This document shows positions 11,568 to 23,112 of a stretch of 64,000 nucleotides of DNA, in pieces (positions within the stretch are counted from its first letter, which is position 1; each line of letters starts with the position of its first letter). The notes under the pieces are model-generated. The model made no database searches. It saw nothing but the letters and a program-made list of their open reading frames with translations, and was not told the DNA's origin. This DNA is from Rhodosorus marinus (Eukaryota; Rhodophyta; Stylonematophyceae; Stylonematales; Stylonemataceae), in NCBI GenBank assembly GCA_029953675.1, contig JAMWBK010000007.1, forward strand, positions 620,001-684,000. The letters are read 5' to 3'. A program made the position numbers and the translations under genes.

Positions 11568-11715
11568 GCGCGTGACCTGGACCTTGCTCGCTCTCAGCTC
11601 TGAAGAAACGTGGAAAAGCAAGAACAGATTTTTAAGCTCTTACTGCAAAAGGATAAATATCATTCACTCAAGAGAAGTATAGAACTGAAAACGAAAGCTG
11701 CACTGGCGAGCAACG

Positions 11716-13770
11716 ATGAAGCGATTTGTTGCCTTGATTGTCACCTTGGTAGGCGTCATTGGCGTTTCATCTGGAGTGCCAGTGGATGAGCAGCGTACAA
11801 ATTTTGTATCGAGACAGGCATGTGCTCAGAAAGGAATATTTCCAGATGGCGCGGAGAAGGTTCTGGGATGTACATCGATCAAGGAACTTGAGGACGAACT
11901 CATGGACGCCGTTTCCAAGATCGAGGTGAACAGTGGAAATGGAACTGTAGATGATGTAGTGAAGACCATAACTGAGAAAGCTTTGGGTCAGTTGATTGAC
12001 TTTGTCAACACGAATTCGACTCTTGTTTCAACCTACCTGGAGAGCCCGATGTGCCTGGGTGATTTTGATTCCAACGATGTCGCCGATACGCCCGACCTGG
12101 TCAAGAGTGGATGCCAAGCTCTTCCGCTCGGAGCAGATGAGAACTGGACTATGGTGGCTTTCAATCTTCCTCCGATTTCAGCTATCTGCCCGGAGATTCC
12201 TGCGACAAACAAGATGTCGATGTGCTTGGCATTCAGTCTGGACTGTGACAACCTCCCGAGCGTATCTATCTCGGTGAACAAGGGTCTCATTGCGTGCCTG
12301 TTAGGTTCCACTGAAGCAGTTGCTTCTACTGGAGGTATCAGCGGTTTGCTCGCGGCTGGAGCGGAAGCCGTTTTGGACGATGTAGCGGCTGGAATCTCCC
12401 TGAGTAACGCCTTCTCTGCTGATGGCAAGATTTTCACGGGAGAGAAAGGCGTCGAGACTACTACAGTGAAGGGAACGTATCATGATCATGTCCAAGTCTC
12501 GATCTCGCCAGAAACCTTTAAACTCCCAGACTGGGTCTCTCTCAGCGGCTTTATGGATCGGGTTGTCTCAACGAACAACGCTGCACAGGAGTTCTCCGAC
12601 CTCGTCGCTGCGTTCAAACCGGATGGTGACCTCGGAGATGACATCCTCGCTGTAGTCAAAGATCTCGACATCTCCGTGCTAATCAGCGGGCAGATCCAGT
12701 ACGCACTAAAGCTCAAATCTGTCACCAAGGGGATTCTACCCGATATTCCGACACAGGAGTTGGCAGAATTCTCCGCATTCGCGACGACCTTTGAGCAGAC
12801 CAGCAACGGAGGAACCAAACTGCTTCCGGGATTCTACCTTTCTGCCAGTGCGAGCAACCCGGCCATCCAGGTCATCAAAGCCATCGGCTCCAAAATCCTT
12901 CAGGCACTGGACGGTCCTCTCTCTTTTGTCGATTGGTTCACTGGGCTGGATTTGGATACTGAGGTCGCAAAACTGCTGGACGAAATCGACGATACCGACA
13001 CCGACGCACTGGACTTTGGACTCCTCGTGAACACGAAACAGGTCGTGATCATGTTCGGCGCTGGACTCACTTCGAAGCTCTCCATCAAGGTGAGCTGCGT
13101 GTATGACTACAGCAATGACACATTCAGCTGCCATGTGCAGGTCGGAGGCGTAGACAAGTTCATGACGGCGACGCTACAGACCATCGAGGGCGAAGTGGCT
13201 TGGGTAATGAGCGAGGCCTCGGACTTCTTCGAGTCTACTGGCAAAGTCATCGCGGCCTCAGTGGTCGATGCAGCGGGTACAGTCGAGGCTTTCAGCAAGA
13301 AGGCTGTGCAAAAGACTGCCGATCTCATTGAAGACGCTGCCGATGGTGTTTCATCCGAGCTCGACTCGTGGGCTCACTCCGCAGTGGCTATTTGTGGAAC
13401 CAGTGTGATCACGGACGCCGCCAAGTGTGGCTCTGACCTGGTCGTCGACGGGGCCAAGTGCGGCTTCAGCACCGTTACCAGTGCTGCTCAGTGCGGCACT
13501 TCGGTCATCTCAAGTGCTGCGGATTGTGGTACCCAAGTGGTTTCCGATGGAGCTGTTTGTGGATTTGATACGGTCACCGACGGTGCAAAGTGTGGGTTCG
13601 ACACGGTCACAAGCTGTCTCACGAGCTTCTTCACGAACTGCAAGAAGGCTAAGAGCTGCCAAGTCCCCAAATCATGTAGCATCGCACTCTCATGTGATGT
13701 ACCAAACACTTGCCAGATCGAGAACAGCTGCTCTCTTCCGAAGAGCTGCTCGATTCCAATAGCTTGTTAG
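11716..13770 (+). CDS. Secreted protein with C-terminal cysteine repeats
   Basis: 684 residues, intronless. Residues 1-20 (MKRFVALIVTLVGVIGVSSG) form a signal peptide. The middle (about 30-530) has scattered cysteines, several N-x-S/T sites and long hydrophobic/acidic alternation; I recognise no family there. From residue 558 come seven eleven-residue repeats with consensus A-x-C-G-x-x-x-V-x-D/S-A/G. The final 40 residues are a second repeat type, about six residues long (K/N-S-C-x-I/V-P), ending IPIAC. Such dense, regular cysteines suggest a disulfide-rich extracellular or cell-wall protein. The start has A at -3, and a TATA box lies 156 bp upstream. Codon use and the open frame look healthy. 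The function is unknown. Confidence 0.85.
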   Translation: MKRFVALIVTLVGVIGVSSGVPVDEQRTNFVSRQACAQKGIFPDGAEKVLGCTSIKELEDELMDAVSKIEVNSGNGTVDDVVKTITEKALGQLIDFVNTNSTLVSTYLESPMCLGDFDSNDVADTPDLVKSGCQALPLGADENWTMVAFNLPPISAICPEIPATNKMSMCLAFSLDCDNLPSVSISVNKGLIACLLGSTEAVASTGGISGLLAAGAEAVLDDVAAGISLSNAFSADGKIFTGEKGVETTTVKGTYHDHVQVSISPETFKLPDWVSLSGFMDRVVSTNNAAQEFSDLVAAFKPDGDLGDDILAVVKDLDISVLISGQIQYALKLKSVTKGILPDIPTQELAEFSAFATTFEQTSNGGTKLLPGFYLSASASNPAIQVIKAIGSKILQALDGPLSFVDWFTGLDLDTEVAKLLDEIDDTDTDALDFGLLVNTKQVVIMFGAGLTSKLSIKVSCVYDYSNDTFSCHVQVGGVDKFMTATLQTIEGEVAWVMSEASDFFESTGKVIAASVVDAAGTVEAFSKKAVQKTADLIEDAADGVSSELDSWAHSAVAICGTSVITDAAKCGSDLVVDGAKCGFSTVTSAAQCGTSVISSAADCGTQVVSDGAVCGFDTVTDGAKCGFDTVTSCLTSFFTNCKKAKSCQVPKSCSIALSCDVPNTCQIENSCSLPKSCSIPIAC
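13387..13617 (+). repeat. Seven 33-bp coding repeats
   Basis: In-frame 33-bp units encode A-x-C-G-x3-V-x2-x, with cysteine at the third position of each unit. The units have diverged at synonymous and replacement sites, so this is an old, selected array and not a fresh minisatellite. Confidence 0.9.
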
Positions 13771-13929
13771 TTTCACTTCAGTGTTTCTCGTCGCGAGAAC
13801 CGTTGATCTGCTGCTATTTGCACGTTACTAAAGAAGTAAAACCAATTTCATTCTGAAAGTTCTTCGTACTGCCGCGATTCCAGACATGTTCCGTCTCAGC
13901 AGCTCACCTCATCTGCATTACCAGATACA

Positions 13930-15410
13930 AATGTGCGGGGGCTTTCTCTCTTCTTCGTGGGGGTTCGTTGTGAGGTATTTGTCCTATTGGGTTTGGTCGG
14001 GTTGGTTTTTGGCCGGGGTTCTGTGGTGAAAAGTTTCCTCACCAAACTTTATCGTGATGGTTGGGGTCTTCCCGAGCCCCGCTCCCTTTGGGGCGGAGCC
14101 ACACAGCAAGGAGGTATTGACAGCAGCGGACCTCGAGTTTGTCTGAGCTCTGGCACTTTCTCGCCGGTGGTGGATCCGCAGAGTGTGTCTGGCACGCAAC
14201 TGGGTGCCTTTCTTGTCCGCAGTGACCAGCTTGGTCACCGCCGCCGGGGATAAGGGCGTCCTGCCGCAGCTCACCCAGCGTCTCTGTGTGCTGGAATCTG
14301 GGCTGGCGGAGGATGCAATTTTGACGGCAGACAGAGTGGCCACGGTGCCGCCAGGCCCCGAGGCAGTCATAATCGGAGGATCAGTCAATTTGAACTTGTC
14401 CCGGGACAGGCGAGCTGATCCCTTCGGGACAGTGCGGATTTTGCGCGTGGAAAGGGGGTTCCCAACGAGCACCCATGTTCGGGGACTGGTGGTGACCGAG
14501 GTGGTCCACCCGCGGGCGTCGTTTTGCACATATGTGAAGATGTCTACCTTACCTTAGCAGGACATTCAGCAGGTAGGTCCCCTCCCACCCAGGTTAGGCG
14601 AAGTGGCCCGAGGGGACCTCGTATTGCTCGGCCTTGAGGCGCGGAACTACGGCAGCGCGAACAGCTACAGTGGTCCAGTTTTTACCACCGCATGAGGAAC
14701 CTTGGGGAGGCTCGGCAACAGTTTCGCAATTTCTTTATGTGCGCAATGTGCGTCTGAAGCTCATACGGGGACACATCCTGTCAATGCTAGATCTTAGGTA
14801 CACCTGTGCGGAATCATTGGGCTGTAAGCGCGAGGATTTCCTTTCGCAAACTACGAGGGGCCAATGTTCTGTTGGTTGTGACATCGACTGCAACCGCTTA
14901 TCCTCAGGCGCTGCTCCCTAAGCCAACAGACCAGTGACCCGTAAGCGCCCGGTGGCTACGCGGGAACCCCCAGGTGGTTCTTTATTTTGCCTTTGACCGC
15001 TTCTCGATGCATTTCCACGCGACGGGACAGATTGCAGGACTTTCTGTGAAGGAGTGCAGTGTGAAGGCGGCGGACATCCATTAGTTCCGCATTCATCGCA
15101 TTGAGAAGCTCCTGTTGGCGCGATTTCGGTCCAGTCCGCGCCATCTTTGCGAGTCAGTGTCGACTTTCTTTGATCGAGAGCGGCGGTTGGTTTGCAGTCG
15201 CTGGCTATGAGGGGGAATTACAGCGCATAGACGTGCTGGAGGGTTCAAGAGCCAGCACTACCTCCGTGGATGGGGGCAATGAAAGGGAGCTGGATGGAAT
15301 GTTGGTGTAGGGTACTCCAACGACTCTCCGAGACGCCTCGGGCACCCTCACGCGCGCCTCACGCAGCGGACGAGCCAATCCCATAGTGCGATTACCAGGC
15401 AAGCGAGTAA
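13930..15410 (-). pseudogene. Degenerate ORF1-type retroelement fragment (element E)
   Basis: Broken minus-strand frames run from about 15402 (REARVRVPEASRR) through MARTGPKSRQQELLNAMNAE (15144) to a 181-residue frame at 14529-13984. Its end, SAPKGAGLGKTPTITIKFGE, matches SAPEEAGRGETPTITREFSN in the fragment at 36.8 kb, so it is a dispersed element. No enzyme motif is visible; an ORF1/gag-like role is inferred from basic, Ser/Thr-rich composition. It lies head to head with the RLE-B fragment that begins at 15480. Confidence 0.4.
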
Positions 15411-15479
15411 GGACGGACTCCCTAGGGTCTTAAGTGGGAGAAAGATCATTGGTTTTGCTAAAGAAGGACCATTAGCTCC

Positions 15480-16200
15480 GCTGGTACGGCTGCGATGTCG
15501 GAGCCCCTGGACCCAAAGGCTCACGTCGAGCAGGGGGGGCCGGGACTGGGGTGTTTGGAGGACGCAGTTTCGGAGTTGGCTTCGGAGGTGGGTTTCTTCG
15601 GTAGGGGCTCACTTCCCCTACCGATGAGGGGCCGGGTTGCACAGGTAGTACTGCCCCGCAGGGAGCTCTTACAGGTTGGGTGTATTTTGGACTTCATATT
15701 TGCGAGTTTGGCCCGCAATCTGCGGGTTGTGGTTATGTGGATTACGCCGCGTTTGATCCTGGCCCCCGCCGGTACATCAGCGCGTAGCTGCCCTGTCCGG
15801 GACCGGCTCGCAATGTTTGCAAAGTGTGTACATGACGTCGCTCGAGGCCTCGGTACGCACGGTCCAGCCCGCTCGTGCTCGCAAGTGATGGCTTGGGCGC
15901 AGAAGCCGGTGGAGGTTGGTGTTTTGAGTCGAGCGGCACGGGTTTTGGAGGGACAGGCACCTGTCCTCCCCTATAATGACCGACTGGCGGAACCGGTATT
16001 CGCATTATTTCCGTCGTCCGATGTGGTTCTAGTCCAACTTTGCGCCGCTTCTCCACCAGAGTTGGCCCGCCTTCGCATAGATATGACGCTCCGCGAGTGT
16101 GATTTGGAGGACCTCTCCGCAGCTCCCGCCGCGGACGTTCCCCTGGACCTTCAGGCCTCCGCACGGAATTATTGCAGGTACTGAGCGACGGACCGACGCG
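15480..16200 (+). pseudogene. RLE-B-type retrotransposon, region 5' of the reverse transcriptase
   Basis: A 229-residue open frame (15495-16184) starts MSEPLDPKAHVEQGG. It matches 5640-6420 in order (GCILDFIF, LILAPA, WAQKPVEV, EGQAPVLPYN, ELARLRID). The sequence breaks at about 16200 before the reverse transcriptase. The frame is unusually intact for this window, but the homologous copy is followed by retrotransposon enzyme domains, so I call it an element fragment and not a host gene. Confidence 0.55.
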
Positions 16201-16940
16201 CATTCACCTGATGAGCTAGGCATGCTCTGAAAATTATACCTGGGCACAGGCAGCCACACAACAACAGGATACGTGTGAGATAGAGCTGAAAAAACACTTC
16301 GTACAAGCAGCAAATTGGGGATCTTACGCTTATGTTCTGGTTTCTCACTTAGCAGACCTCTCGCCTTTGTCACGTCCCAGCGTTGTCTGTTATCACCGCG
16401 CACGTTTGATCTACATTGAAATGCGCGCTTATCTCTTCTGCTACTTCATCACCGCTCATACGGGTGAGTTGTTCACGATGTCAACGATGATGCTCGCATC
16501 TCGCTCGTTGATGGGAGGTAGTTCGTTAGGTGCTTCCACCCTTTGGTTTGTGTAGCCGTCCCTAATAGCGCAGTTGATAAACATTGACGCGATTTAACAA
16601 GGTGTTCGATCCTCTTCAGACTTCAGTTGGGATGATGCAACGTACGTGATGAGGGTTAGAACTTTTGAAGCCTTGATAAACTTTTCCTCCTCTCTCTTCT
16701 CTCTTTTGAAGGCACTACCGATCAGTTCCGGGAAATCTCTCCTTTCTTAATCGTCGGCGGATAAAAGGTAGTTATGTCCGCTCCCTCGCGCTTTACGCTT
16801 TTCGAAGTGACGCTTGAACGGCCGAACTCTGGAGTTGTACCGGATCTCCTGCTGCCCGTGGGAGCGTCATCTGCGGTCATGTACCGATCGCACTTCTGCA
16901 GTGCTTCTTGAGGCGTTCAATATTGTTGCTTACCGGTAAG
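16201..16940. other. Intergenic, no gene recognised
   Basis: No frame of recognisable family is seen and no repeat is shared with the families described here. Confidence 0.4.
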
Positions 16941-16994
16941 ACGAGTTCTAGGGCAAGTTGATCTGCAAGCAGATCAACTTACCCTTGAACTCGT
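16941..16994. repeat. 26-bp hairpin, 2-nt loop
   Basis: Left arm 16941-16966, loop AA (16967-16968), right arm 16969-16994; two mismatches. The right side runs directly into an RLE-B remnant. Confidence 0.88.
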
Positions 16995-17130
16995 GTTATT
17001 GCGGGTGTCGTCGCGCTGGCATCCTGAAGTTGCATCGCAGCGCATATTCCTTTCTCCTCGCCATCTGTACCTTAGTAGCTCTGATAGACTGTTTGCATTT
17101 TTCTTTCAGCCTCCGACTGAAAGGAAAAAC
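16995..17130 (+). mobile_element. RLE-B 3' UTR remnant
   Basis: Words shared with other RLE-B ends include GCATATTCCTTTC and TTTTTCTTTCAGCCTCCGA, where similarity stops before the ATTC tail. Confidence 0.5.
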
Positions 17131-17490
17131 CCCGAGGTGGAAAGAAGGGGATGAGGTTGTCCTGGGGAAAGAATTACCTCCCCCGCGATAACAATTACCG
17201 CGTAAGAAACGTGAACATAAACTCTGCGAATACGAGCTGGAATCGAGGATATTATTAACCATTCGTTCGTTCGTTTGTTCGATTTAGGAAAAACGATTGT
17301 TTTTTATAAATAAAAAAAGCGGTATTAATGCCGCTGATAAACGGTACTTGAATTCTGATCTATTGTAAGCGGAATCGAGGGTCTTCCCCCCCCCCCCTCC
17401 CTTTGAACCCTTTCTTGGGGCTTGCACCGTGCTGCCTACGGAGCAGATGCTCTAATCTCCCCGAGATCGCCCCCGCCTGCGTGGTCTTGG
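17131..17490. other. Intergenic with a poly-C tract
   Basis: Contains a TTCGTTCGTTTGTTCG run at about 17262-17282 and a long C run at about 17386-17400. No gene is seen. Confidence 0.4.
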
Positions 17491-18285
17491 AGGGTGTGTT
17501 AGCTCTCAGTGGCTCATGACCGTCCCCGCTTTTCCGCCGCTCACACTGACCGACTTCGAAGTGCGCACTACTCTGCGCTTATAGCTCGGCTTGCATCAGC
17601 CGCCCTGGTCTTCCGATATGGGTTCGCCGTGCCCTCTATGCTCTCAGAACAAAGATACCGCGGATTTTGGCGCCCACCTGCTCGCCAGCTGCCCGCTGTG
17701 AAAGCCGCCCGAACCCGACGACATACGCAGATCTTGAACCTGTTATACCGTGAACTTCGACCTATTGTACGGAAAGTCGGTCTTGAAGTTGAACGTGAGA
17801 AGCTCCTGCCTATCGCAGAGGTACCAGAATGATGATCGCCGCGTGCCTGACCTCGTGGTCACCTGTGACGATAGCCGCCGTACGACGTACGTTGATCTTG
17901 CTGTTCCTAATCCTCAGACTGGTCGCTATTTTCCGGCTGCAGTGGATTTTTCCCTGCCAATACGAGACATCGCAAAGAGTTGAAATATGCTGGGGCCTTG
18001 TCTTCCGTAGGCATTCGTGCTTCGGCTCTAGCTCATCCCCTGGTCCTCTGGTCATTGAGTGCTTTGGGTTTATGGATTCAGTTGGTTCTCGTTGGCTTCG
18101 GGAATTGTTCCGCGAACGCTCGGACCTCTTGTCGTCGTTGTTTACCCTTTTAAGTTTCTTGCTGTGGCGTATGAACGCTGGTTTGATGTTGGAGGCGCGC
18201 GATCTTCGCGGCGCTTAGTCTTTTTTCTTCCCCTCGGGGTTTTTTCTTTCAGCCTCCGATTAAACAAATTCATTCAGTTGACGAG
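17491..18285 (+). mobile_element. RLE-B retrotransposon endonuclease domain and 3' tail
   Basis: A CCHC knuckle is visible at about 17630-17700 (CPLCSQNKDTADFGAH-LLASCPL). The restriction-like endonuclease core follows at about 17840-17920 (RVPDLVVTCDDSRRTTYVDL), then LVIECFGFMDSVGSRWLREL at about 18045-18110. The 3' UTR ends in GATTAAACAAATTCATTCAG. This is the best-preserved RLE-B C-terminal half in the window, though split over three frames. CCHC followed by an RPD...D endonuclease is the arrangement of R2/R4-like non-LTR retrotransposons. Confidence 0.75.
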
Positions 18286-18479
18286 ACAAGTCGAATTTAG
18301 TAAGCGCAAATTCCTCCAACCCTCTCGCTTGTCATTGCTTTCTGCTTGACTTTTCATGATTTATTTCTATAAAATGATTTTTTTTTGTTTGACTGGATTT
18401 CGGGTAAATGCCTGTTTTTCTTCGAATTCTTTTTGCTCGTTGTACAACGGTAAGCTGAGAGTGTGGGCAGTCTTCCCGG

Positions 18480-18745
18480 GAAGAGGGCCGGTCTCACAGG
18501 TTCCATTTTTTCGTTTGGAAGGCTTTGGGCATCTGTAAGAGTCAAGCTTGGTGTGGCTGCGTAAATGTTTTACCGAACATCCTGAAGAGTATCTGGTGCT
18601 CCTCCGCCGTTTAAGTTCGCCTGGCGGTATTCTAGCAACACGCTCGCAGAGGTGCGCCACCGCCGCCAGGGCTTACATGCTCTCCTCCCTAGTCTCTAGT
18701 TTCCTTTTACGTCTTGTGCAGCGCATCAGGCTATGTTAGTGGTGC
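18480..18745 (+). mobile_element. RLE-A retrotransposon 3' end
   Basis: Encodes WLRKCFTEHPEEYLVLLRR-like sequence, then the family 3' UTR to GGCTATGTTAG at about 18730. It is very similar to the copy at 391-590 and is truncated 5'. Confidence 0.7.
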
Positions 18746-18789
18746 TACTAAGTAAAACCATCATTATTCAGGACTGAAACAGGTTACAA

Positions 18790-21230
18790 AGAGATTGAGA
18801 TACCCTATGCCCAGAATAGACGACCTGTTGGATCAGCTACGAGGGGCCGATATTCTCAAAACTCGACCTACGAAGTGGATATCAACAGATGAGAATTGCT
18901 CAGAAAGATGCCCCGAAGCAGGCATTTGTTTCGGAGTGCAGACACTGCGAGTGGAGAGTGGCTCCGTCCGGACTGACATCTCTGCCCGTCTCTTTCGGTA
19001 AGTTGATGACCGATATACTCCGAAGATCCATCAGCAAGTGTATCGTCTTCTATTTAGACGAAATACTGTTCGCCAGGTGAGGAAAGTCATCGACATGACG
19101 TTCGTAACGGGATGAACGAACTACAGAGGGCAAAGCCCATCGTGCACCCGAAATCTTCATTTGGGACGACAGAGGTGGAACATCTAGGCTTCAAGATATC
19201 AGAAGGCACCATCTGCATAGACGACGCCAAGGTAGCTGCCTTGAGATAACTCAAATTTCCGTACAAGGGATAGAGTCCATTATGGGGCTGCTCGCATACT
19301 CTCGTCGCTTTATCCGCGATTTCTCGAGTATAGCAGCACAGTTGACGGACCTCCTAAAGCAAGGACACCCCTTCGTGATCACTCCGCCCGCCATTTCGGC
19401 CTTCTATAGATGCTGGTGACATCGGGACTAGTGCGGCGTTACCATAACCTAGAAGGCCTGAGTTTTGAAGTTACTACCGACGCGCCAGGCATTGAATCGG
19501 TGGAATGCTAACGCAACGACCCAGGGCGATAGCGTTCGAGTCGAGAAACACTCACGGACGCCGAGCGGAGATACACTACCCACGAACGAGAAATGTCCGC
19601 GGTAGTATATTGTGTTGAAAGGTGGCGACACTACGTCGAGGGGACTAAATTAACCATCTTCGTAGACAAACAACGTGGTCACCTATCTCCAGACGATGGG
19701 TAACCCGCCGAGAAGGATGACTAGATGCCTGGAGAAAATGGCTAGTTTTGACTACGAAATCAAACACTTCCGGGTCGAATGAACGCCGTAGCAGAAGCCC
19801 TATCGAGACAAGATATGAAAGAAGACCTAGACGTTGCAGTAGTCACGACGGAAGTATTGAAGGAATATGTCATTCAAAGGCAAGTATCCAACAAGCTAAC
19901 GGAAGCAGAGAAAAAGTTAGTCCAACAGTAAATTGACCGGAATCCTGTAAAAAAAACTGAGGGAAGACGGACTCACTGGGCATCGCCGGAGGACCGCAAC
20001 GATCGACTGGCAGACGTTCATAAAGCGCTAGGACATCTGGCCCCCCGAGCGCTGTACGAACAGTTGAGGCCCCGATATTAGCGGTGAACTCTGAGGAGAG
20101 AAGCTCATGAAGCAGTCAGGAGGTGTCCGGGTTGTCAATTGCACCAGGTACCGGCTCCCGGACGGAGACTGGCGTCACAACATCCGCTACCCACGGAGGC
20201 CTTGTTTTTCAGATGGCATGTGGACTTCATCCGGCGATTACCAACGACGCCAAGAGGGAATAGATGGATTCTCATGGCTGTGCAGAGTCTTAGCCGCTGG
20301 AGCCTAGTGAGGGTATTGCCTGAGAAAACAAAAGAGAACGTCGCGAACTTCATTTACGAGGAAATAGTCTCTACGTATGAGACTCCGGTCCAGATACCGT
20401 CAGAGCGCGGAGCTCAGTTCCGATCGGCGGTACTGGCGGAATACCTGAAGTTATTGCCAACCAAGCAATTATTCACGTCCGCTTATAACCCACGCACAAA
20501 CGCGACAGCCGAACGCTGGAATCGTAACTTCCAGTAGATCCTGGTGCGATGCACAGGAGGCATTGATCATCGGATCAAACTGGAGGTATGGTTCGTAGAT
20601 GGGATCAGTTCGTCCACAAAGCAAACACTGCAATGCGATTGAGAGTCAATCCTAGCACTGGGAAGACCCCTTACGAACTACTCTATGGGATTTGTGGATC
20701 ATGCACCTCGTCTATTCGATGCGAGCGTAGAAATTACGTCGGTTCAAGCTCGAGTGGAGGAGTTGGCGGGCTTAGGGCGTATACGCGAGGCGGCAAACCT
20801 AAGCGTAGGGATTTCCAAACACAAACCGCGCCGCATTGCAACGCTCCGATTAAACAAATTCATTCATTATTAGGCGCTGGTCACCCCGGAACCGCTCGAA
20901 GTTGGCACCTGGGTGCTGGTTAGAAACGAAACGAAAACGAAGCGTTAGTTTCGTTTCTTCGAACCCCTCTCTAAGGTGACAGAGGTGATGAACTTCGATA
21001 CTTACATGTTAGAAGATCCAAAGGGCAAACGAGTGCGCTATTCTTGTCCACCGAGACCGGCAACGCAGAGCGAATACAGAGGGCGAGGCTACGAAGAGGT
21101 GGGCACCGCCCACACGCCGAGAGTTGGCAGAATTGGCCGGCGATGTTCTTGATGATTCACCCATTCCGGAGACCAGTGAGTGGGAGAACAGCCAGGTATG
21201 TGTGACGCCCTGAAGAAACAACATTTTGGC
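18790..21230 (+). mobile_element. Degenerate Ty3/gypsy pol
   Basis: In order: reverse transcriptase start YPMPRIDDLLDQLRGADIL (18805), motif C remnant IVFYLDEILFAR (19045-19080) where the usual YLDD has become YLDE, and GLLAYSRRFIRDFSSIA of the connection region (19280). Next come RNase H words (19450-19760), the integrase HHCC region (HEAVRRCPGCQLHQVPAPG, about 20110), and the integrase core with WHVDFIRRLPTT, SERGAQFRSAV and NPRTNATAERWNRNFQ (20210-20537). The D, D, E triad is therefore recognisable, but stops and frameshifts abound. A second frame (20588-20710) holds the integrase C-terminal side. No flanking 5' LTR or gag is seen. It is inactive. Confidence 0.85.
20843..20871 (+). repeat. 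Isolated RLE-B terminal tail inside the gypsy element
   Basis: CTCCGATTAAACAAATTC followed by ATTCATTA, matching the last about 28 nt of RLE-B, is embedded in the gypsy pol. This suits an extremely 5'-truncated insertion; no clear target duplication is seen. Confidence 0.6.
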
Positions 21231-22004
21231 ACGACCGAGGGCTAAACTTAGGATATTAGATGTCTAAATGTAGCACAACACACCCGGGGGTCTACATTTG
21301 GCACAACCGGAGAAAGATAGCCTATAAATACGGAAGTTGAGACGTCCCAGTTCTGGGCTATAGTGTGAGGGAGGTATCAGAGATAAGAAAAACATATAAA
21401 ACAACGAGGAGTTGGAGAAGTATTTTGGATCAAAGACACACCTTAAGGACGAACGTGTCAGTATGACGGAACCAAGTGACAGGCTGTCTCTACTACTGAG
21501 AACTTTCGAGAAGCTAAACGGATTAGATTTGGGATATGCTTTGGTATTTACTCTTGCCCAGAAAAGGGAGGTAAGTACCGTAGACACGACTCCCATATTT
21601 TGGGGGCCTTTGGGGAGAGAAAAGAAGAGTTTCCAAGAAGGTTGAATGGGGAATAGATTTATATGTTGTCGTCTAGACGAGTCTAAAGCTACACTAAAAT
21701 AAAAAGGAGCGAGCCTTTTTGTTCCTTTGAGAAAAGAACTTTTGTTGATATTGGACATGGACTTCAACAATATGATATAATATATTGCAAAATTTTGATT
21801 TGGAACGCTCCGTCGCCGTGGGCATAAGTGTTCTATCCTATTTTTTAGTATTATCGAGTGTATAATTTAGGTACCATTACTATTCGTTTAGTTATGATTC
21901 TATGCATACCACTGAGCCGACACGCGCCCTGACAGTTGATGAACGTGTTTACTGGATTTAGGCTAGCCTGGGGTACCCCGCTGACAGTTGATGAACAGTT
22001 TTAC
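21231..22004. other. Region 3' of gypsy, possible LTR
   Basis: Two primer-binding-site-like words (TTTTGGCACGACCG near 21222 and ATTTGGCACAACCGG near 21297) and a TATAAATA at about 21323 suggest LTR or leader sequence. I cannot delimit two LTRs. The 77- and 168-residue frames on opposite strands are unrecognised. Confidence 0.35.
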
Positions 22005-22125
22005 CTGTGAAGGCTGAAAAAATAGCCGGAGGGGAACCATCTACTGGAAGGCGAAGATGAAACGCCCCTAGCATCGAATCAGCGTTCATACGCCATAGCA
22101 GGAAACTCAGACGGGTATCCAATCA
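22005..22125 (-). mobile_element. RLE-B 3' fragment, inverted
   Basis: The reverse complement of the RLE-B C-terminal codons and UTR: AGCGTTCATACGCCA near 22080 and GAAGGCTGAAAAAA near 22010. It is truncated and the ATTC tail is missing. Confidence 0.55.
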
Positions 22126-23020
22126 AGCTGACAGTGGTAGTTTTACCTATCCATCGCCCGCCGTATAAGTCGCCCAGCCCGCTTGACCCCGTCGAGTCCG
22201 GTTGGCGGCGATGTGTCGCCGCGGAAAATCTGGTCGTTTCTCCTAGCGAGAGTATGCGGGGCTCGATATGGATATGCTCCTTGCTAACTTTATGTGTTAT
22301 CCGTAATGCACCGATTCATGGATGAAGTCGTCTTCTACGTAGACCCGCTGTGGGATTAGCCTGCGCAGGTCTTCCATCGCGGCGTGGTTCATGACATTGC
22401 CGAACCTAGTGTGTGAAAGTACTGAGGTTTGAAGGTCTAAGGAGGCGGGGTTAAGTTTAGATCCAGCGAGCCACCCGGTAGAGCAAAAGGTTTCCGGCCT
22501 GCGCTGAATACATCGGATCAGGAGACATGCTAGTCAATCCACCCTGTTCTCAATTGAGTCCCTGTGTTAATTTTTTTTTCATAGTTTTGCTCCAAAACAT
22601 CTGTTGCCCATACAACTTGGTGCCCCATAGTATTGAGCATACTTTTGCGGCTAGATTCATGTAAAAAATGAAATGCATATTATTGCTGATGATGGTAATA
22701 AGCTAACTGAGCGAGCGATGACCTACGTGGGAACGGGTTCAACGGCCAATTGGAAAACATTGTTCCGCGCAGATTACTCAGTTTCGCGCTAAAACAGGTA
22801 AAGTCGAAAGGGTGGCCCAAAAAAAAAAGGCGGCGTTGAAGCAACACGAAAACTAATGATTTGTTTTTGATTTTTTTAGGCTACAGTTACAACGGCAGCG
22901 GCCAATGAACCTGAGTTTTCTAAAGTTAGTTTTTTTTGGCAAGTGCCAAAGGAAGATTGAAATTCGGGTAGATCTTAGTTAATGAATTGGTTTAATGGCG
23001 CGGGTGCTTCAGCTCTATCC
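22126..23020. other. Intergenic, no gene recognised
   Basis: Nothing recognisable beyond T-rich runs at 22565-22580 and 22860-22880. Confidence 0.4.
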
Positions 23021-23112
23021 TGAACAATCGCGATCTTCGCCGCGCTTAGTATTTTTTTTCCCGTCGGTGTTTTTTTCTTTCAACCTCCGATTAAGCAAAT
23101 TCATTCAATTCC
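23021..23112 (+). mobile_element. RLE-B terminal 3' UTR
   Basis: GCGATCTTCGCCGCGCTTAG, a T-rich stretch, CAACCTCCGATTAAGC and AAATTCATTCA: only the last about 90 nt of the family. Confidence 0.75.

Noticed and set aside
15495-16184. 229-residue frame as a host gene
   Set aside because: The homologous copy at 5640-6420 leads into a reverse transcriptase, so it is part of a retrotransposon.
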